Positions 1 through 8,603 are shown, counted from the stretch's first letter. The stretch: DNA of 10,780 nucleotides from JAGTVG01 sp964389805 (GCA_964389805.1 CAYMFU010000295.1:1-10780), one strand, 5' to 3'. Made by a program: numbers and translations. The notes: generated from the sequence alone by a model not told the origin.

Positions 1-341
1 CTGAATCTTTTGAGAGCCTGCTCAGCCAGAACTCTTGCTTTATCACGTGTATTGTCCTCAGCAGATTCTTCAAAATACAATTCGAACAAGGAAATATCTA
101 TTTCCAAAAGCAAGATCGCTGTTGATTCATTTCCGAAATCACGATCTATGAATTCTCCAGCTGTAGTAGCGCCAAATACTATGATGCCCAATTCATCAAG
201 GATTTTACTTATAGACTCATTGTCCTGAAGCACCGAAGAAAAAACAATGGCCAATTTTGGCCTGAACCCATCTGCCCGACATTCCCCAACAGCTTTTTGG
301 ATGTCTTGCAAGGATTTCCCTTTGATAGATTTTGCTTTCAT
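1..341 (-). CDS. FIST-domain signal protein, N-terminal part (runs off the window)
   Basis: Reading from the ATG at 341 gives 113 complete codons before the window edge; the 3' part lies outside. The protein begins MKAKSIKGKSLQDIQ, continues through LAIVFSSVLQDNESI and then GIIVFGATTAGEFI. I recognise this as the start of a FIST N domain, a predicted intracellular small-ligand sensor found alone or beside histidine kinases and other signalling outputs. No signal peptide or membrane segment is seen, so a cytoplasmic location is likely. It starts 26 bp after the stop of the DUF6616-like gene and is very probably co-transcribed with it and with the giant kinase. The ATG is chosen because the FIST family usually begins with this MKAKSI-type peptide. 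The ligand and the C-terminal FIST domain cannot be judged from here. Confidence 0.8.
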   Translation of the reverse strand, partial: MKAKSIKGKSLQDIQKAVGECRADGFRPKLAIVFSSVLQDNESISKILDELGIIVFGATTAGEFIDRDFGNESTAILLLEIDISLFELYFEESAEDNTRDKARVLAEQALKRF

Positions 342-367
342 TTATGATCTTATTGTTATATCAAGAA

Positions 368-703
368 TTAGAGATCCAGCATTTTTCCAATAACCTCTTC
401 CGGAGTCATTGCTGAACCGGAAATATTTACCTGGTCAAAATAATTATACCAGCCGGCGCCCTCTACTATTGCTTCAAATTCCACTAATAGTTCATGGCTT
501 GGAAGTTTTGTCACGGCAAAAAAGTCATACTCCGATGCGAAAGGGGTCTCGTCTTCGTTGATGCCCCAGGCTTCTATTATAACACCTCTTTTTATAAGAT
601 CTTCCATTACCGGACCTATTTGAGCCACATAGGCCTGTCGTTCTGATAAGGGCAATTGCTTCCATGCATCTTTTGCTTTCCATAATTCGATGAAGATTTT
701 CAT
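368..703 (-). CDS. small DUF6616-like protein of unknown function
   Basis: A 111-residue protein, MKIFIELWKAKDAWKQL at the start and VEGAGWYNYFDQVN near residues 80-95. These two blocks, with a central EYDFFAVTKLP strand, match my memory of the DUF6616 family: small soluble proteins of about 100-115 residues with no assigned function. The alternation of short strands and helices suggests a compact ferredoxin-like alpha/beta fold, but that is inference. There is no signal peptide, membrane helix or recognisable catalytic motif. The gene sits 30 bp after the giant kinase and 26 bp before the FIST gene, so it is likely the middle gene of a signalling operon. Its place between two sensor genes suggests an accessory role, which the sequence itself does not prove. 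The start is the first in-frame ATG and fits the family length; upstream is AT-rich with no clear ribosome binding site. Confidence 0.72.
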   Translation of the reverse strand: MKIFIELWKAKDAWKQLPLSERQAYVAQIGPVMEDLIKRGVIIEAWGINEDETPFASEYDFFAVTKLPSHELLVEFEAIVEGAGWYNYFDQVNISGSAMTPEEVIGKMLDL

Positions 704-733
704 GATTTAATTTTTTTAGTTAATAATTGTAAT

Positions 734-3700
734 TTATTTTTCTATTGGTAACTGTATTATAAATTCAGTCCCTTCATTTTCTTTTGTTTCTACCTTCAAT
801 TCCCCACCATGTGCCTTTACTATATCATAACTTAATGATAATCCTAATCCAGTGCCCTGCCCTGTTGGTTTGGTTGTGAAAAAGGGCTGGAAGATCTTAT
901 CCAGGATATTTTTTGGAATGCCATTGCCATTATCCTTTATTCTAATTTCAACCAATGATATTTCAGATTCTGCTTGTCTCGCTCGAGTTGAGATAATAAC
1001 CTGTGGTTTAAAATTATTTATACCTTCTTTAGCTTTATTTGACACAGCGTAAAACGCATTATTGATTAAGTTCAGTAAAACGCGACCAATGTCCTGAGGA
1101 ATGACTTTAATCTCAGGTAATTTATCATCTTTTTTAAGACTAAAATCAGCATTAAAAGATTTATCCTTAGCTCTTAACCCATGGTATGCAAGTCGCAAAT
1201 ATTCATCTGCCAGCGCATTGATATCAATCAATTGTTTTTCCTTTGAAGAAGATCTGGAATGTTCCAGCATTCCCTTTACGATGCTGCTGGCACGGAGTCC
1301 ATGATGGTTAATCTTCTCCAGGTTTTGAATGACATCATCCAGTATTTCCTTTTCAAGCGATTCATCTCTCTCATCTCTTTTTCGATTCCTTTCGTCTTTT
1401 AATTCTTCAATAAGATCAATGCTCACATCAGAGAAATTATTTACAAAGTTCAACGGGTTCTGGATCTCATGAGCTATCCCGGCGGTAAGTTCTCCCAGTG
1501 AGGCCATTTTTTCTGCATGGATAAGTTGGGATTGAGTTGCCTTCAATTCATTTAAGGTTTCCTCTATCTGGTTTTTTGCTATTTCGAGTTCCCTGAAGTC
1601 CTCATATCGGGCATAGGCAATGGAAAATGCTTCTGCCAGCGATTTAACCAGATCAAGTTCATCTTCAGTTAAGGGTTCAGTGTTTCCTACATATAACATC
1701 CCTTGTTTGAAAGGTATAAAATGAAGGTCGAGTTTATCAGGAGGGGCTGCTGCACCCTGATAAGAACTGGTATCCTTTAACTGGCCCGATTCTTTAAGAC
1801 GCTGCATGAACTCGACAAATTGTTTTTTTGTCCAGTGATCCTTATAAACCTTTCCCTTTTCCCAGTAATCGACTAATAACTCACTAATCAGTTCCGAAAT
1901 GAATGGCAAATTAAAGATCCCGAGTGTTTTACCGTCAGGAGTAGAAAGATATGATTGAATCGTTTCATTTTCCACATCCATAATAAATACCCCACATCGT
2001 ATGAAAGGTACATCCAATGCTTTTAATTCCTTCCAGATTAGGGGTGTGATCCTGTTCAGATCTTCCTTGGAACGCATACTCGCAATTACACCTCGCACTC
2101 TATCCAGAGCTGCTTGTCTTACTGCCTCAAGAGCCCTTGATTCTGCCTTCTGGAGGTCCTCATATCTGGTATAGGTTAAATTATAGACATCTGTAAAACG
2201 ACGTATTATATTCAGGTTTTCGTCACTTATTGGGGAGTTGGAAATTACATATAAACCACCATGTGAAAACATGGCATTATAGTAATACTGTTTATTCAAC
2301 TTCTTTATTGACTGAAGAATTTCCCTGGGAAGTTTGTATCCATGTTTCCCCAATTGCTTGTAATAATCAAGTAATTCATCCCCCTCGAGAACATACAATG
2401 AAAGTTCCTGTGATTTCCATGCCCGAACGGATTCCTTCCATGCAGGATGAGCGTTCAAATCAATCTGACCGGTAAGGATCATATTTTCGCCTTTTTCGGT
2501 TTTAGTAGTAGAATAAATCTTAGCAAAAAGTGTCTTAGGATTTATAATACCAATTCCACATCTAATAACTGAAAGATTGAGTTGTTCCAGTTCTTCAAAA
2601 AGTACGGAAGTACTCTTTGTTATGTCGTCACTTTGCTGCATAGCCATTGCCTGTGCGCGAACACGTTCAAGAGCTGCTTCGATCTGGGCTTCCCTGGCTT
2701 GTGTTTCAGCTTTTTTAAGATCGAGGAAACGAGTGTAGGTTTGATCAAATACCTGTGCAAACCGGCTTACAATACTGCTTTCTTCATTACTAAAAGGGAC
2801 CGGGTCATACCTGATTATAATTAAGGCTATATATTTTTTGAAGTTTGCACATGCTGCATAACCCTTCCGCGCCAAAATATATTTCTTCCTTTGCTCAGGA
2901 ATATGCTTCAGATCTGAATGTTTAAACAAATGTTTGAAATAACTATTTTTCGTTTTTTTATCGAATACATTGGAGAAAGAAAAATTTTTATTTGCAGGAT
3001 CAAGAATTTTATTATTTATGGGATGATCAAATATCGGGATATGCATCCGGTTTACATATTCCTGGTCGGGTGTTGCAATCCATACATTAAGATCAGGTGT
3101 ATCCTCCTGAATTATATTGATCATAGATGCATCCATAGAGATTCCCAATTGTAGGAACTGATTAAGGACCAGGTTAATGACTTTCTGTAACTCATCGCTG
3201 TGATGCATGCCCATCGACCTCGCCCGTACCTTTTCCAGTGCGGTCTCTATCTGAGCTTCTCGTGCCTGGGCTTCTGCCTGCACCAGGTCATCAAATCTTG
3301 TATAAGTCAGATCAACTACTTTGGCAAACCGCATTAAAACATCTGCCTGGTCTTCCGGTAACTCTATTGATCCGGCCGCTTCAAGCAAGCCATGTTTCAT
3401 AAATGCTCTTGAAAAGACAATCTTTTCCGGTGTAAGTAAAGCTTTTTGATAAGCTTTCGGCGCATTTTTATAATCTGTTTCTGTAACAAGCCATTGTTGG
3501 TATTTCTTTAATTTTTGACCCGATAAAATGACTGTCTTGTAATCAATCCCGTTTTTGTACTCTTCGAAGATCGCTTTTACCACCGGATGTCCATTTATAC
3601 CTACTTTAACTTCTGTAAGCAATTGAACATTTCCCAATTCCGATCCCCACAGTGTATAATGATCCTCTGATTTGTCAGCAATGATGATATTACAGTCATA

Positions 3701-6700
3701 AAAATCCAATCCCAACCTGGTCAGTTCCTGGAATATAACCGAAATAACCTGTCGCAGTTCGGTGCTGTTACGCAAGGCCATGGCATGACTCCTCACCCGT
3801 TCAAGTGCAGCTTCGATCTGGGCTTCCCTTACTTGTTCTTCGGCTTTTTTAAGATCAAGGAAACGAGTGTAAGTTTGATCAAATACACTAGCGAAACGAA
3901 CCAGTAGATTTATGAACTCTGATTCCATAAAAGTGCTTGAAGTATATAGTAAAAATCCATGCGAAAAAAAGGCAGCATGATGAATTCGTCGACCATGGAT
4001 TTTTTTCTCATCGATATGTAATTTCATTTCCTCTTTGACAAATTGGATCCACTTATTCAAGTTTTGACCAGTTAGTTTAATTACTGTGGATTTCTCATTG
4101 TTCTTCCATGCTTTATAGATTTTATGAATCGTGGTTGGTTCCTTTAGAGAAGCGTCATAGCTATCTGATAGTAATGATCCTGACTGGTCAGTTACCCTGA
4201 ATTCAAAACATTCTTTTAATGGATTGAATATCGCAATACTGATTCTATCAGGAACCTGACCTAATTGATAAAACTGATCAAACAAGACCATTGCGGTTTC
4301 AGATAGCTGTTCACTTTTATGCATGGCCATGGTACTTGCCCTGACTCTCTCGAGTCCAGCTTCAATTTGGGCTTCACGGGCTTGTTCTTCGGCTTTTTGG
4401 AGATCCAGGAAGCGGGTATACGTCTGCTCGAATACCTTTCCGATTCGCTGCAGGATTTGATTTTCCTCTTCTGAAAATGGAATTTGATTATATTTACTGA
4501 TAACAATTGCCGCATGGTTCGATATAGTTGCTGAAACAGATGCTCCCGGACTCTCATAAATGGTACTTAAGCGTTTTTTAGGAACCTTTATGTTTTTTGC
4601 ATGTTTAAAAAAATGGCCAAAAAAAATATTTTTCTCTTCTTGATTTATGACATGGGTATAAAATGATTCCTCATTCTGCCGGGCCTCCTTTTGTCTGGTA
4701 AAATCAGGGTGATTTATATATGGGATTTTCACTTTTTGTGGGTAATCGGCTCCCCCTGATGCAATCCACATATTCCAGTCAAAGCTGTTTTTTTCAAAAA
4801 TATTAATGTGTGCGGAGTCCAAATTAATATCCAGTACCTCAAATTGATCGAATACCGTATTAATGACTTCCCTTAGTTCTTCGGTTTTATGCATTGCCAT
4901 GGATCGGGAACGTACTCTTTCCAAGGCTGCTTCAATCTGAGCTTCTCTGACTTGGGCTTCTGCTTTTTGAAGATCCAGAAACCGGGTGTAGGTTTGTTGG
5001 AATACTTTTCCGAAGCGCATGAGAATGTTGTTCTCATCATCTGAATATGGAGTTCCTGAAAAATTCTCGATATAAAGGCCGATATTATCTTGTATAACTG
5101 TAGATATGGCCAACCCGGGACAGTTAAGATAGAAGTTCCGGGCTTTTTTTGTCAGCCCGGGAATATACTTCAGAAGCTCTTGATAAAATCTGTTTTTTTC
5201 TTCAAAGTTAAATTGAGTTGTAAAGAAATCCTTACCCTTATCCTTTGCCTCGACGTATTGTCTATCCCATAAAGAATCAAGATAAGGAATGGTTACCCGG
5301 GATGGAATATCTTGTGTCTCAGCTATCCAGAAATTCCAGTTCTGCTTTGCTTTATAATCAACCACGATGCCTGCATGTTCAGCATTAATATCCAAGAGTG
5401 CTAATTGGTCAAAAATAATCCTTATTACCTCTTTCAACTCCTCACTCTTTTGCATTCCAATTGATTTAGACCTTACTCGCTCCAATGCCGCTTCGATCTG
5501 TGCTTCTCGGACCTGGGCTTCTGCTTTTTGGAGGTCAAGGAAACGGGTATAAGTTTGTTCGAAAACTTTGGCGAAGCGTTTAAAAATATCATGTGCTTCT
5601 GGCACTGGTTTAAAAGTGATAAATAGGATATAGCCATATTTGAAATAGGCTACATGGTCGATTTGTGAAGTTGGAAATGAAATCCCGACGTTTTTCATTT
5701 TAAGTAACTGGTCCCCAATACCCGGCAAGCTGCACAAATAGTCGTAATGAGCAGGACATTCTTTTTTGCCAATTTCGTTGATCAACAATGTTTCTCCTCT
5801 TTGTCCCGCTTTATAATAGCGCAGGAATATACCTTCTCTTGGTGTCCTGTATTCCTTATATGTGCCTTCAAGATTACTGCCCCATTCCAATGAACCTTTT
5901 TGATCCTCATCATAAATATTAAATGCACAAAACCAGGTATCTATTCCCAATGAATGAACCTGTTTTACCAATTCAAAAGATAGGTCAGCCAGCTCATCAC
6001 TATTATGCATCGCCATCGACCTTGTCCTGACGCGTTCTAACGCCGCTTCGATCTGTGCTTCTCGGGCCTGGGTCTCGACTTTTTGGAGGTCAAGGAAACG
6101 GGTATAGGTTTGCTCAAAGGACTTGGCAAATCGTCCAATAAATTGAAGTGTTTCATTCTTACGAGGCTTAAACGAACTGTATCCAATGTACCCCTGTTTG
6201 AAAATCGCACAGGTTTGGTATAGGCAACCGGAAATATTCTTTTTAAAGGTTCGATACGTTGGGCCTTCCCTAAACACTGGATTTTTACCAAGTTCATTAA
6301 CATATGCTACTAACGCGGGACCTTTGATTTCATGTAAGTAAATTGGGTCATTATCTTTCCAAGCTTTGAATACAGATCTTACATCTTTGAAATCCTTAAA
6401 TTTTTGGAGAATGGGTGTGGGATTAAACTGGCCATCGGTGTCTGTATACCATGCCTTTATACCTTTAAAATCTTCATCAAATATGCTAAACCAACACCAA
6501 CGAAGTTGAACACCAAGTTCCTTCAGCTTTTCAAAAAGAACATATGCAACCTCGGATAATTCCTCACTACTTTGCATAGCCATGGATCGTGCACGAACTC
6601 GTTCCAGAGCAGCTTCTATCTGGGCTTCTCTTGCTTGTTCTTCAGCTTTTTTAAGATCCTGAAATCGTCTGTAGGTTAAGGAAAATACAGAAGTGAATTT

Positions 6701-8404
6701 TTGTAATATTGATATGGAGTCCTTATCTAATGGTTCTTGAGTGAAGGCAAATAGGCCACCTTCCGGGAAGTTAAAAACATTTAGAGTATGTTTTTCGAGA
6801 AGTGATTTAGATTTTGGAATTAAGTAATGATCCCTTTTGCTTACATAATCATAGTATTTCTGCGCATCCTTACCAAATAAATTGTATGAGAAATAATCTT
6901 GTTGATTCTTCCAGGCTTCATACACACCAAATAATGCAGGATGCTTGGTCATATCAAACTGACCGATGATTTTTATAACTTCTTCTTTTTTATCGGTGGA
7001 AGCCGCCGTCCATGCCTCCATGCCCAAGTTATCATCCATAATTCCAATTCCACACCGCATTGTCCTGATCCCAAGTTGTTCCAATTCACTAAAGACAATT
7101 GTTGTAGCATCTGAAATGTCTTCACTACTATGCATTGCCATTGCTTTAGCCCGGATTCGTTCCAGAGAGGCTTCAATCTGGGATTCCCGGGCCTGGGCTT
7201 CCGCTTTCTTAAGGTCGAGAAAACGACGATAGGTCATGGCAAAGACCTTGGTAAATCTTAAAAAAACAGATTCCTGTTCAACATCCAATTTCTTTTCAGA
7301 CAGTACATGCAGGTATCCAGCTGAGAAATTGCCACAGTAAAATATGATTAAATCAGGAAACTGATTGCCGATTTCAACTGCCTCTTTACTGCCAAAATGT
7401 TGTGAAACATAAGCCATATGTTTTTGTAATGCTTTTCCTGAAACCTTTTGATGAAATATTGGTTCCCTTTTCTTCCAGCTATTATATCGGTTCGTCAAAA
7501 CAATATCACCCTTCAAAGGCAGGAAAAATTTTTCTGTTCGTTCTCCATTTGGAGCAGTAACCCACACTTCTTGAATCTGATTGGGCTCATCGACACCAAC
7601 AAAACCTGTCATATATTGTGGAACTCCCAGATCGTAGAGTTCTTTATAAAGTTGATTAGCTACTTCCAGGAGTTCCTCACTGGAATGCATACCCATAGCA
7701 CGTGCTCTAACACGTTCCAATGCGGCTTCTATTTGAGCTTCCCGCGCTTGCTCTTCCGCTTTTTGAAGATCGAGGAAGCGGGTATAAGTCTGATCGAATA
7801 CTTTTGCAAAGCGAATAAGGAGTTCTGAATCTTCATAATTTTCAAGGGTTATTATTAAGAGGTATCCATGTTTGAAATACGCCGCATGATATTGCTGCCA
7901 GGTCGGCATGGTGATACCAGCTTCAATTAAATCATGGAAGACTTTTCCTGCTTTTGGCAGTGACATTAAGTATGAATAGTGATCCTTTAATATTTTCCCT
8001 CCTTCTTCCATTGAAAAATAATCACCTCCTTTTACCCAGTGATTATACATGTTTTTATGCGCAGCATCTTTTGTGTTGGGAATAAAAATTGGTGGCCAGA
8101 TCTCTCCTTCAGGATTACTCATCCAGCATTCATCTTCCCTGTTTTGATCATCAATCAGTACAAATCCAGTTGACCAGAGATTTCCACCCAATTCTCGAAG
8201 CTGTTTAAATAGAACTGATGCTGCATCTGCTAATTCTTCGCTGCGCTTCATTGCCATGGTTTTTGCCCGAACACGTTCTAAAGCCGCTTCAATTTCTAAT
8301 TCCCGCTTCAATCCCCCAAGCTCTGTTTCCTTCTCATTCAGCTTTTGCATCAGAAATGAAGCACTCGAATTTTCAGGTTCTTGTATGTTTTTTTTCCTAT
8401 TCAT
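734..8404 (-). CDS. giant cytoplasmic sensor histidine kinase with twelve tandem sensor modules
   Basis: A 2556-residue protein (roughly 290-300 kDa). Residues 1-37 are a charged helical lead-in. Residues 38 to about 2275 hold twelve modules of 175-190 residues. Each opens with a helix of the type IEAALERVRARSMAMHSSEEL and closes with FAKVFEQTYTRFLDLQKAE. A coiled-coil stretch follows, then a complete kinase core: H box GELTAGIAHEIQNPLNF with phospho-acceptor His2312, N box NLINNAFYAV (Asn2449), G1 box DNGNGIP (Asp2491), F box FQPFFTTK and G2 box GTGLGLSL (from Gly2517). All key residues for autophosphorylation are present. No signal peptide, membrane segment, receiver domain or DNA-binding domain is seen, so it should act in the cytoplasm and pass phosphate to a separate, unseen response regulator. 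The modules have a GAF-like pattern (helix, strands, closing helix), but that assignment is inference. The start ATG overlaps the stop of the preceding remnant ORF. Histidine kinases with such repeats are known in Bacteroidota; twelve copies seems high. Confidence 0.93.
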   Translation of the reverse strand: MNRKKNIQEPENSSASFLMQKLNEKETELGGLKRELEIEAALERVRAKTMAMKRSEELADAASVLFKQLRELGGNLWSTGFVLIDDQNREDECWMSNPEGEIWPPIFIPNTKDAAHKNMYNHWVKGGDYFSMEEGGKILKDHYSYLMSLPKAGKVFHDLIEAGITMPTWQQYHAAYFKHGYLLIITLENYEDSELLIRFAKVFDQTYTRFLDLQKAEEQAREAQIEAALERVRARAMGMHSSEELLEVANQLYKELYDLGVPQYMTGFVGVDEPNQIQEVWVTAPNGERTEKFFLPLKGDIVLTNRYNSWKKREPIFHQKVSGKALQKHMAYVSQHFGSKEAVEIGNQFPDLIIFYCGNFSAGYLHVLSEKKLDVEQESVFLRFTKVFAMTYRRFLDLKKAEAQARESQIEASLERIRAKAMAMHSSEDISDATTIVFSELEQLGIRTMRCGIGIMDDNLGMEAWTAASTDKKEEVIKIIGQFDMTKHPALFGVYEAWKNQQDYFSYNLFGKDAQKYYDYVSKRDHYLIPKSKSLLEKHTLNVFNFPEGGLFAFTQEPLDKDSISILQKFTSVFSLTYRRFQDLKKAEEQAREAQIEAALERVRARSMAMQSSEELSEVAYVLFEKLKELGVQLRWCWFSIFDEDFKGIKAWYTDTDGQFNPTPILQKFKDFKDVRSVFKAWKDNDPIYLHEIKGPALVAYVNELGKNPVFREGPTYRTFKKNISGCLYQTCAIFKQGYIGYSSFKPRKNETLQFIGRFAKSFEQTYTRFLDLQKVETQAREAQIEAALERVRTRSMAMHNSDELADLSFELVKQVHSLGIDTWFCAFNIYDEDQKGSLEWGSNLEGTYKEYRTPREGIFLRYYKAGQRGETLLINEIGKKECPAHYDYLCSLPGIGDQLLKMKNVGISFPTSQIDHVAYFKYGYILFITFKPVPEAHDIFKRFAKVFEQTYTRFLDLQKAEAQVREAQIEAALERVRSKSIGMQKSEELKEVIRIIFDQLALLDINAEHAGIVVDYKAKQNWNFWIAETQDIPSRVTIPYLDSLWDRQYVEAKDKGKDFFTTQFNFEEKNRFYQELLKYIPGLTKKARNFYLNCPGLAISTVIQDNIGLYIENFSGTPYSDDENNILMRFGKVFQQTYTRFLDLQKAEAQVREAQIEAALERVRSRSMAMHKTEELREVINTVFDQFEVLDINLDSAHINIFEKNSFDWNMWIASGGADYPQKVKIPYINHPDFTRQKEARQNEESFYTHVINQEEKNIFFGHFFKHAKNIKVPKKRLSTIYESPGASVSATISNHAAIVISKYNQIPFSEEENQILQRIGKVFEQTYTRFLDLQKAEEQAREAQIEAGLERVRASTMAMHKSEQLSETAMVLFDQFYQLGQVPDRISIAIFNPLKECFEFRVTDQSGSLLSDSYDASLKEPTTIHKIYKAWKNNEKSTVIKLTGQNLNKWIQFVKEEMKLHIDEKKIHGRRIHHAAFFSHGFLLYTSSTFMESEFINLLVRFASVFDQTYTRFLDLKKAEEQVREAQIEAALERVRSHAMALRNSTELRQVISVIFQELTRLGLDFYDCNIIIADKSEDHYTLWGSELGNVQLLTEVKVGINGHPVVKAIFEEYKNGIDYKTVILSGQKLKKYQQWLVTETDYKNAPKAYQKALLTPEKIVFSRAFMKHGLLEAAGSIELPEDQADVLMRFAKVVDLTYTRFDDLVQAEAQAREAQIETALEKVRARSMGMHHSDELQKVINLVLNQFLQLGISMDASMINIIQEDTPDLNVWIATPDQEYVNRMHIPIFDHPINNKILDPANKNFSFSNVFDKKTKNSYFKHLFKHSDLKHIPEQRKKYILARKGYAACANFKKYIALIIIRYDPVPFSNEESSIVSRFAQVFDQTYTRFLDLKKAETQAREAQIEAALERVRAQAMAMQQSDDITKSTSVLFEELEQLNLSVIRCGIGIINPKTLFAKIYSTTKTEKGENMILTGQIDLNAHPAWKESVRAWKSQELSLYVLEGDELLDYYKQLGKHGYKLPREILQSIKKLNKQYYYNAMFSHGGLYVISNSPISDENLNIIRRFTDVYNLTYTRYEDLQKAESRALEAVRQAALDRVRGVIASMRSKEDLNRITPLIWKELKALDVPFIRCGVFIMDVENETIQSYLSTPDGKTLGIFNLPFISELISELLVDYWEKGKVYKDHWTKKQFVEFMQRLKESGQLKDTSSYQGAAAPPDKLDLHFIPFKQGMLYVGNTEPLTEDELDLVKSLAEAFSIAYARYEDFRELEIAKNQIEETLNELKATQSQLIHAEKMASLGELTAGIAHEIQNPLNFVNNFSDVSIDLIEELKDERNRKRDERDESLEKEILDDVIQNLEKINHHGLRASSIVKGMLEHSRSSSKEKQLIDINALADEYLRLAYHGLRAKDKSFNADFSLKKDDKLPEIKVIPQDIGRVLLNLINNAFYAVSNKAKEGINNFKPQVIISTRARQAESEISLVEIRIKDNGNGIPKNILDKIFQPFFTTKPTGQGTGLGLSLSYDIVKAHGGELKVETKENEGTEFIIQLPIEK
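2710..2752 (-). repeat. near-identical linker DNA, copy at the end of unit 10
   Basis: Partner of the stretch at 3844-3886 (41 of 43 bases equal by eye). The surrounding cores of modules 8 and 10 are clearly of different subtypes, so only the linker is shared at DNA level. Confidence 0.8.
3844..3886 (-). repeat. near-identical linker DNA, copy at the end of unit 8
   Basis: This 43-bp stretch encodes VFDQTYTRFLDLKKA at the end of module 8. By eye it differs from the matching stretch at 2710-2752, at the end of module 10, at only two positions, both synonymous A/G changes. The same peptide region in module 1 uses several different synonymous codons, so the match is closer than protein selection alone needs. 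Confidence 0.8.
6079..6106 (-). repeat. 28-bp linker stretch identical to 5524-5551
   Basis: The end of module 4 and the end of module 5 share 28 identical bases encoding the TRFLDLQK-type linker, followed by looser similarity. A further identical stretch of about 24 bases covers the QIEAA region on the other side. This is a second case of linker DNA being more alike than the cores beside it. Confidence 0.75.
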
Positions 8405-8580
8405 AAGGATATAGGTATTTCAACTATAAATTGGGTACCGGTTTTTTTTAAGTGAAAATTATCCAGGGCGCCAATACCATGGCTTAAAACCATCATTTTG
8501 CCTGTGTGGGCGTCTATGAAATCATTAATTAAGGACAAACTGAGTCTCGAGCCTTGTCCTATAATGGATTTTACTTTCAT
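8401..8580 (-). pseudogene. 59-codon relic: FIST-like start fused in frame to a histidine-kinase ATPase tail
   Basis: The ORF runs from ATG at 8580 to a TGA at 8403-8401, and an in-frame stop lies seven codons upstream. Residues from about 10 on read SRLSLSLINDFIDAHTGKMM, then a variable stretch and GTQFIVEIP at the end. This is the layout of the last part of a HATPase domain (degraded G2 box, helix with H-x-GK, final GTxF-x-P strands), but the H, N and G1 boxes are absent, so it cannot bind ATP or act as a kinase. The first residues, MKVKSIIGQ, resemble MKAKSIKGK, the start of the FIST gene at 341, also at DNA level. I infer an in-frame deletion that joined the start of a FIST gene to the end of a kinase gene. 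The stop overlaps the giant kinase ATG as ATGA, so the relic may still serve translational coupling. It could be a small expressed ORF rather than a dead gene. Confidence 0.65.
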
Positions 8581-8603
8581 TAAATATTTTAGCAGGATTT
8601 ATA

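Larger units (their letters stand above)
1580..8293 (-). repeat. array of twelve protein-level sensor repeats inside the giant kinase
   Basis: Unit boundaries set at the Ile of IEAALERVR, in order: 8293-7733, 7732-7178, 7177-6620, 6619-6053, 6052-5498, 5497-4937, 4936-4367, 4366-3818, 3817-3251, 3250-2684, 2683-2120 and 2119-1580. The linkers are strongly conserved, while the cores between them are divergent. Most cores carry a mid-module motif close to YxAWK (units 1-4, 8 and 11 are clearest) and a late Fxx-G strand such as YFKHGYLL or FFSHGFLL. Units 6, 7 and 10 form a distinct subtype sharing WNxWIA-like and PxxxEE strings and lacking both motifs. Units 3 and 11 pair up through a shared RCGIGI strand, and units 1 and 5 also look related. 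Unit 12, next to the kinase, is the most different (AALDRVRGVIASM). Together each closing helix, linker and opening helix could form one continuous helix of about 60 residues, like the signalling helices between tandem GAF domains. Confidence 0.9.

Noticed and set aside
2230..7828. Several open frames of 60-126 codons on both strands inside the giant kinase
   Set aside because: They overlap an intact, clearly conserved coding frame, have no recognisable domains, and several recur at the repeated linkers, as expected for shadows of repeated coding DNA.
1580..8293. Repeats as a CRISPR array or DNA tandem repeat element
   Set aside because: The period is about 560 bp, the frame is intact throughout, and conservation is at protein level, so these are protein modules.
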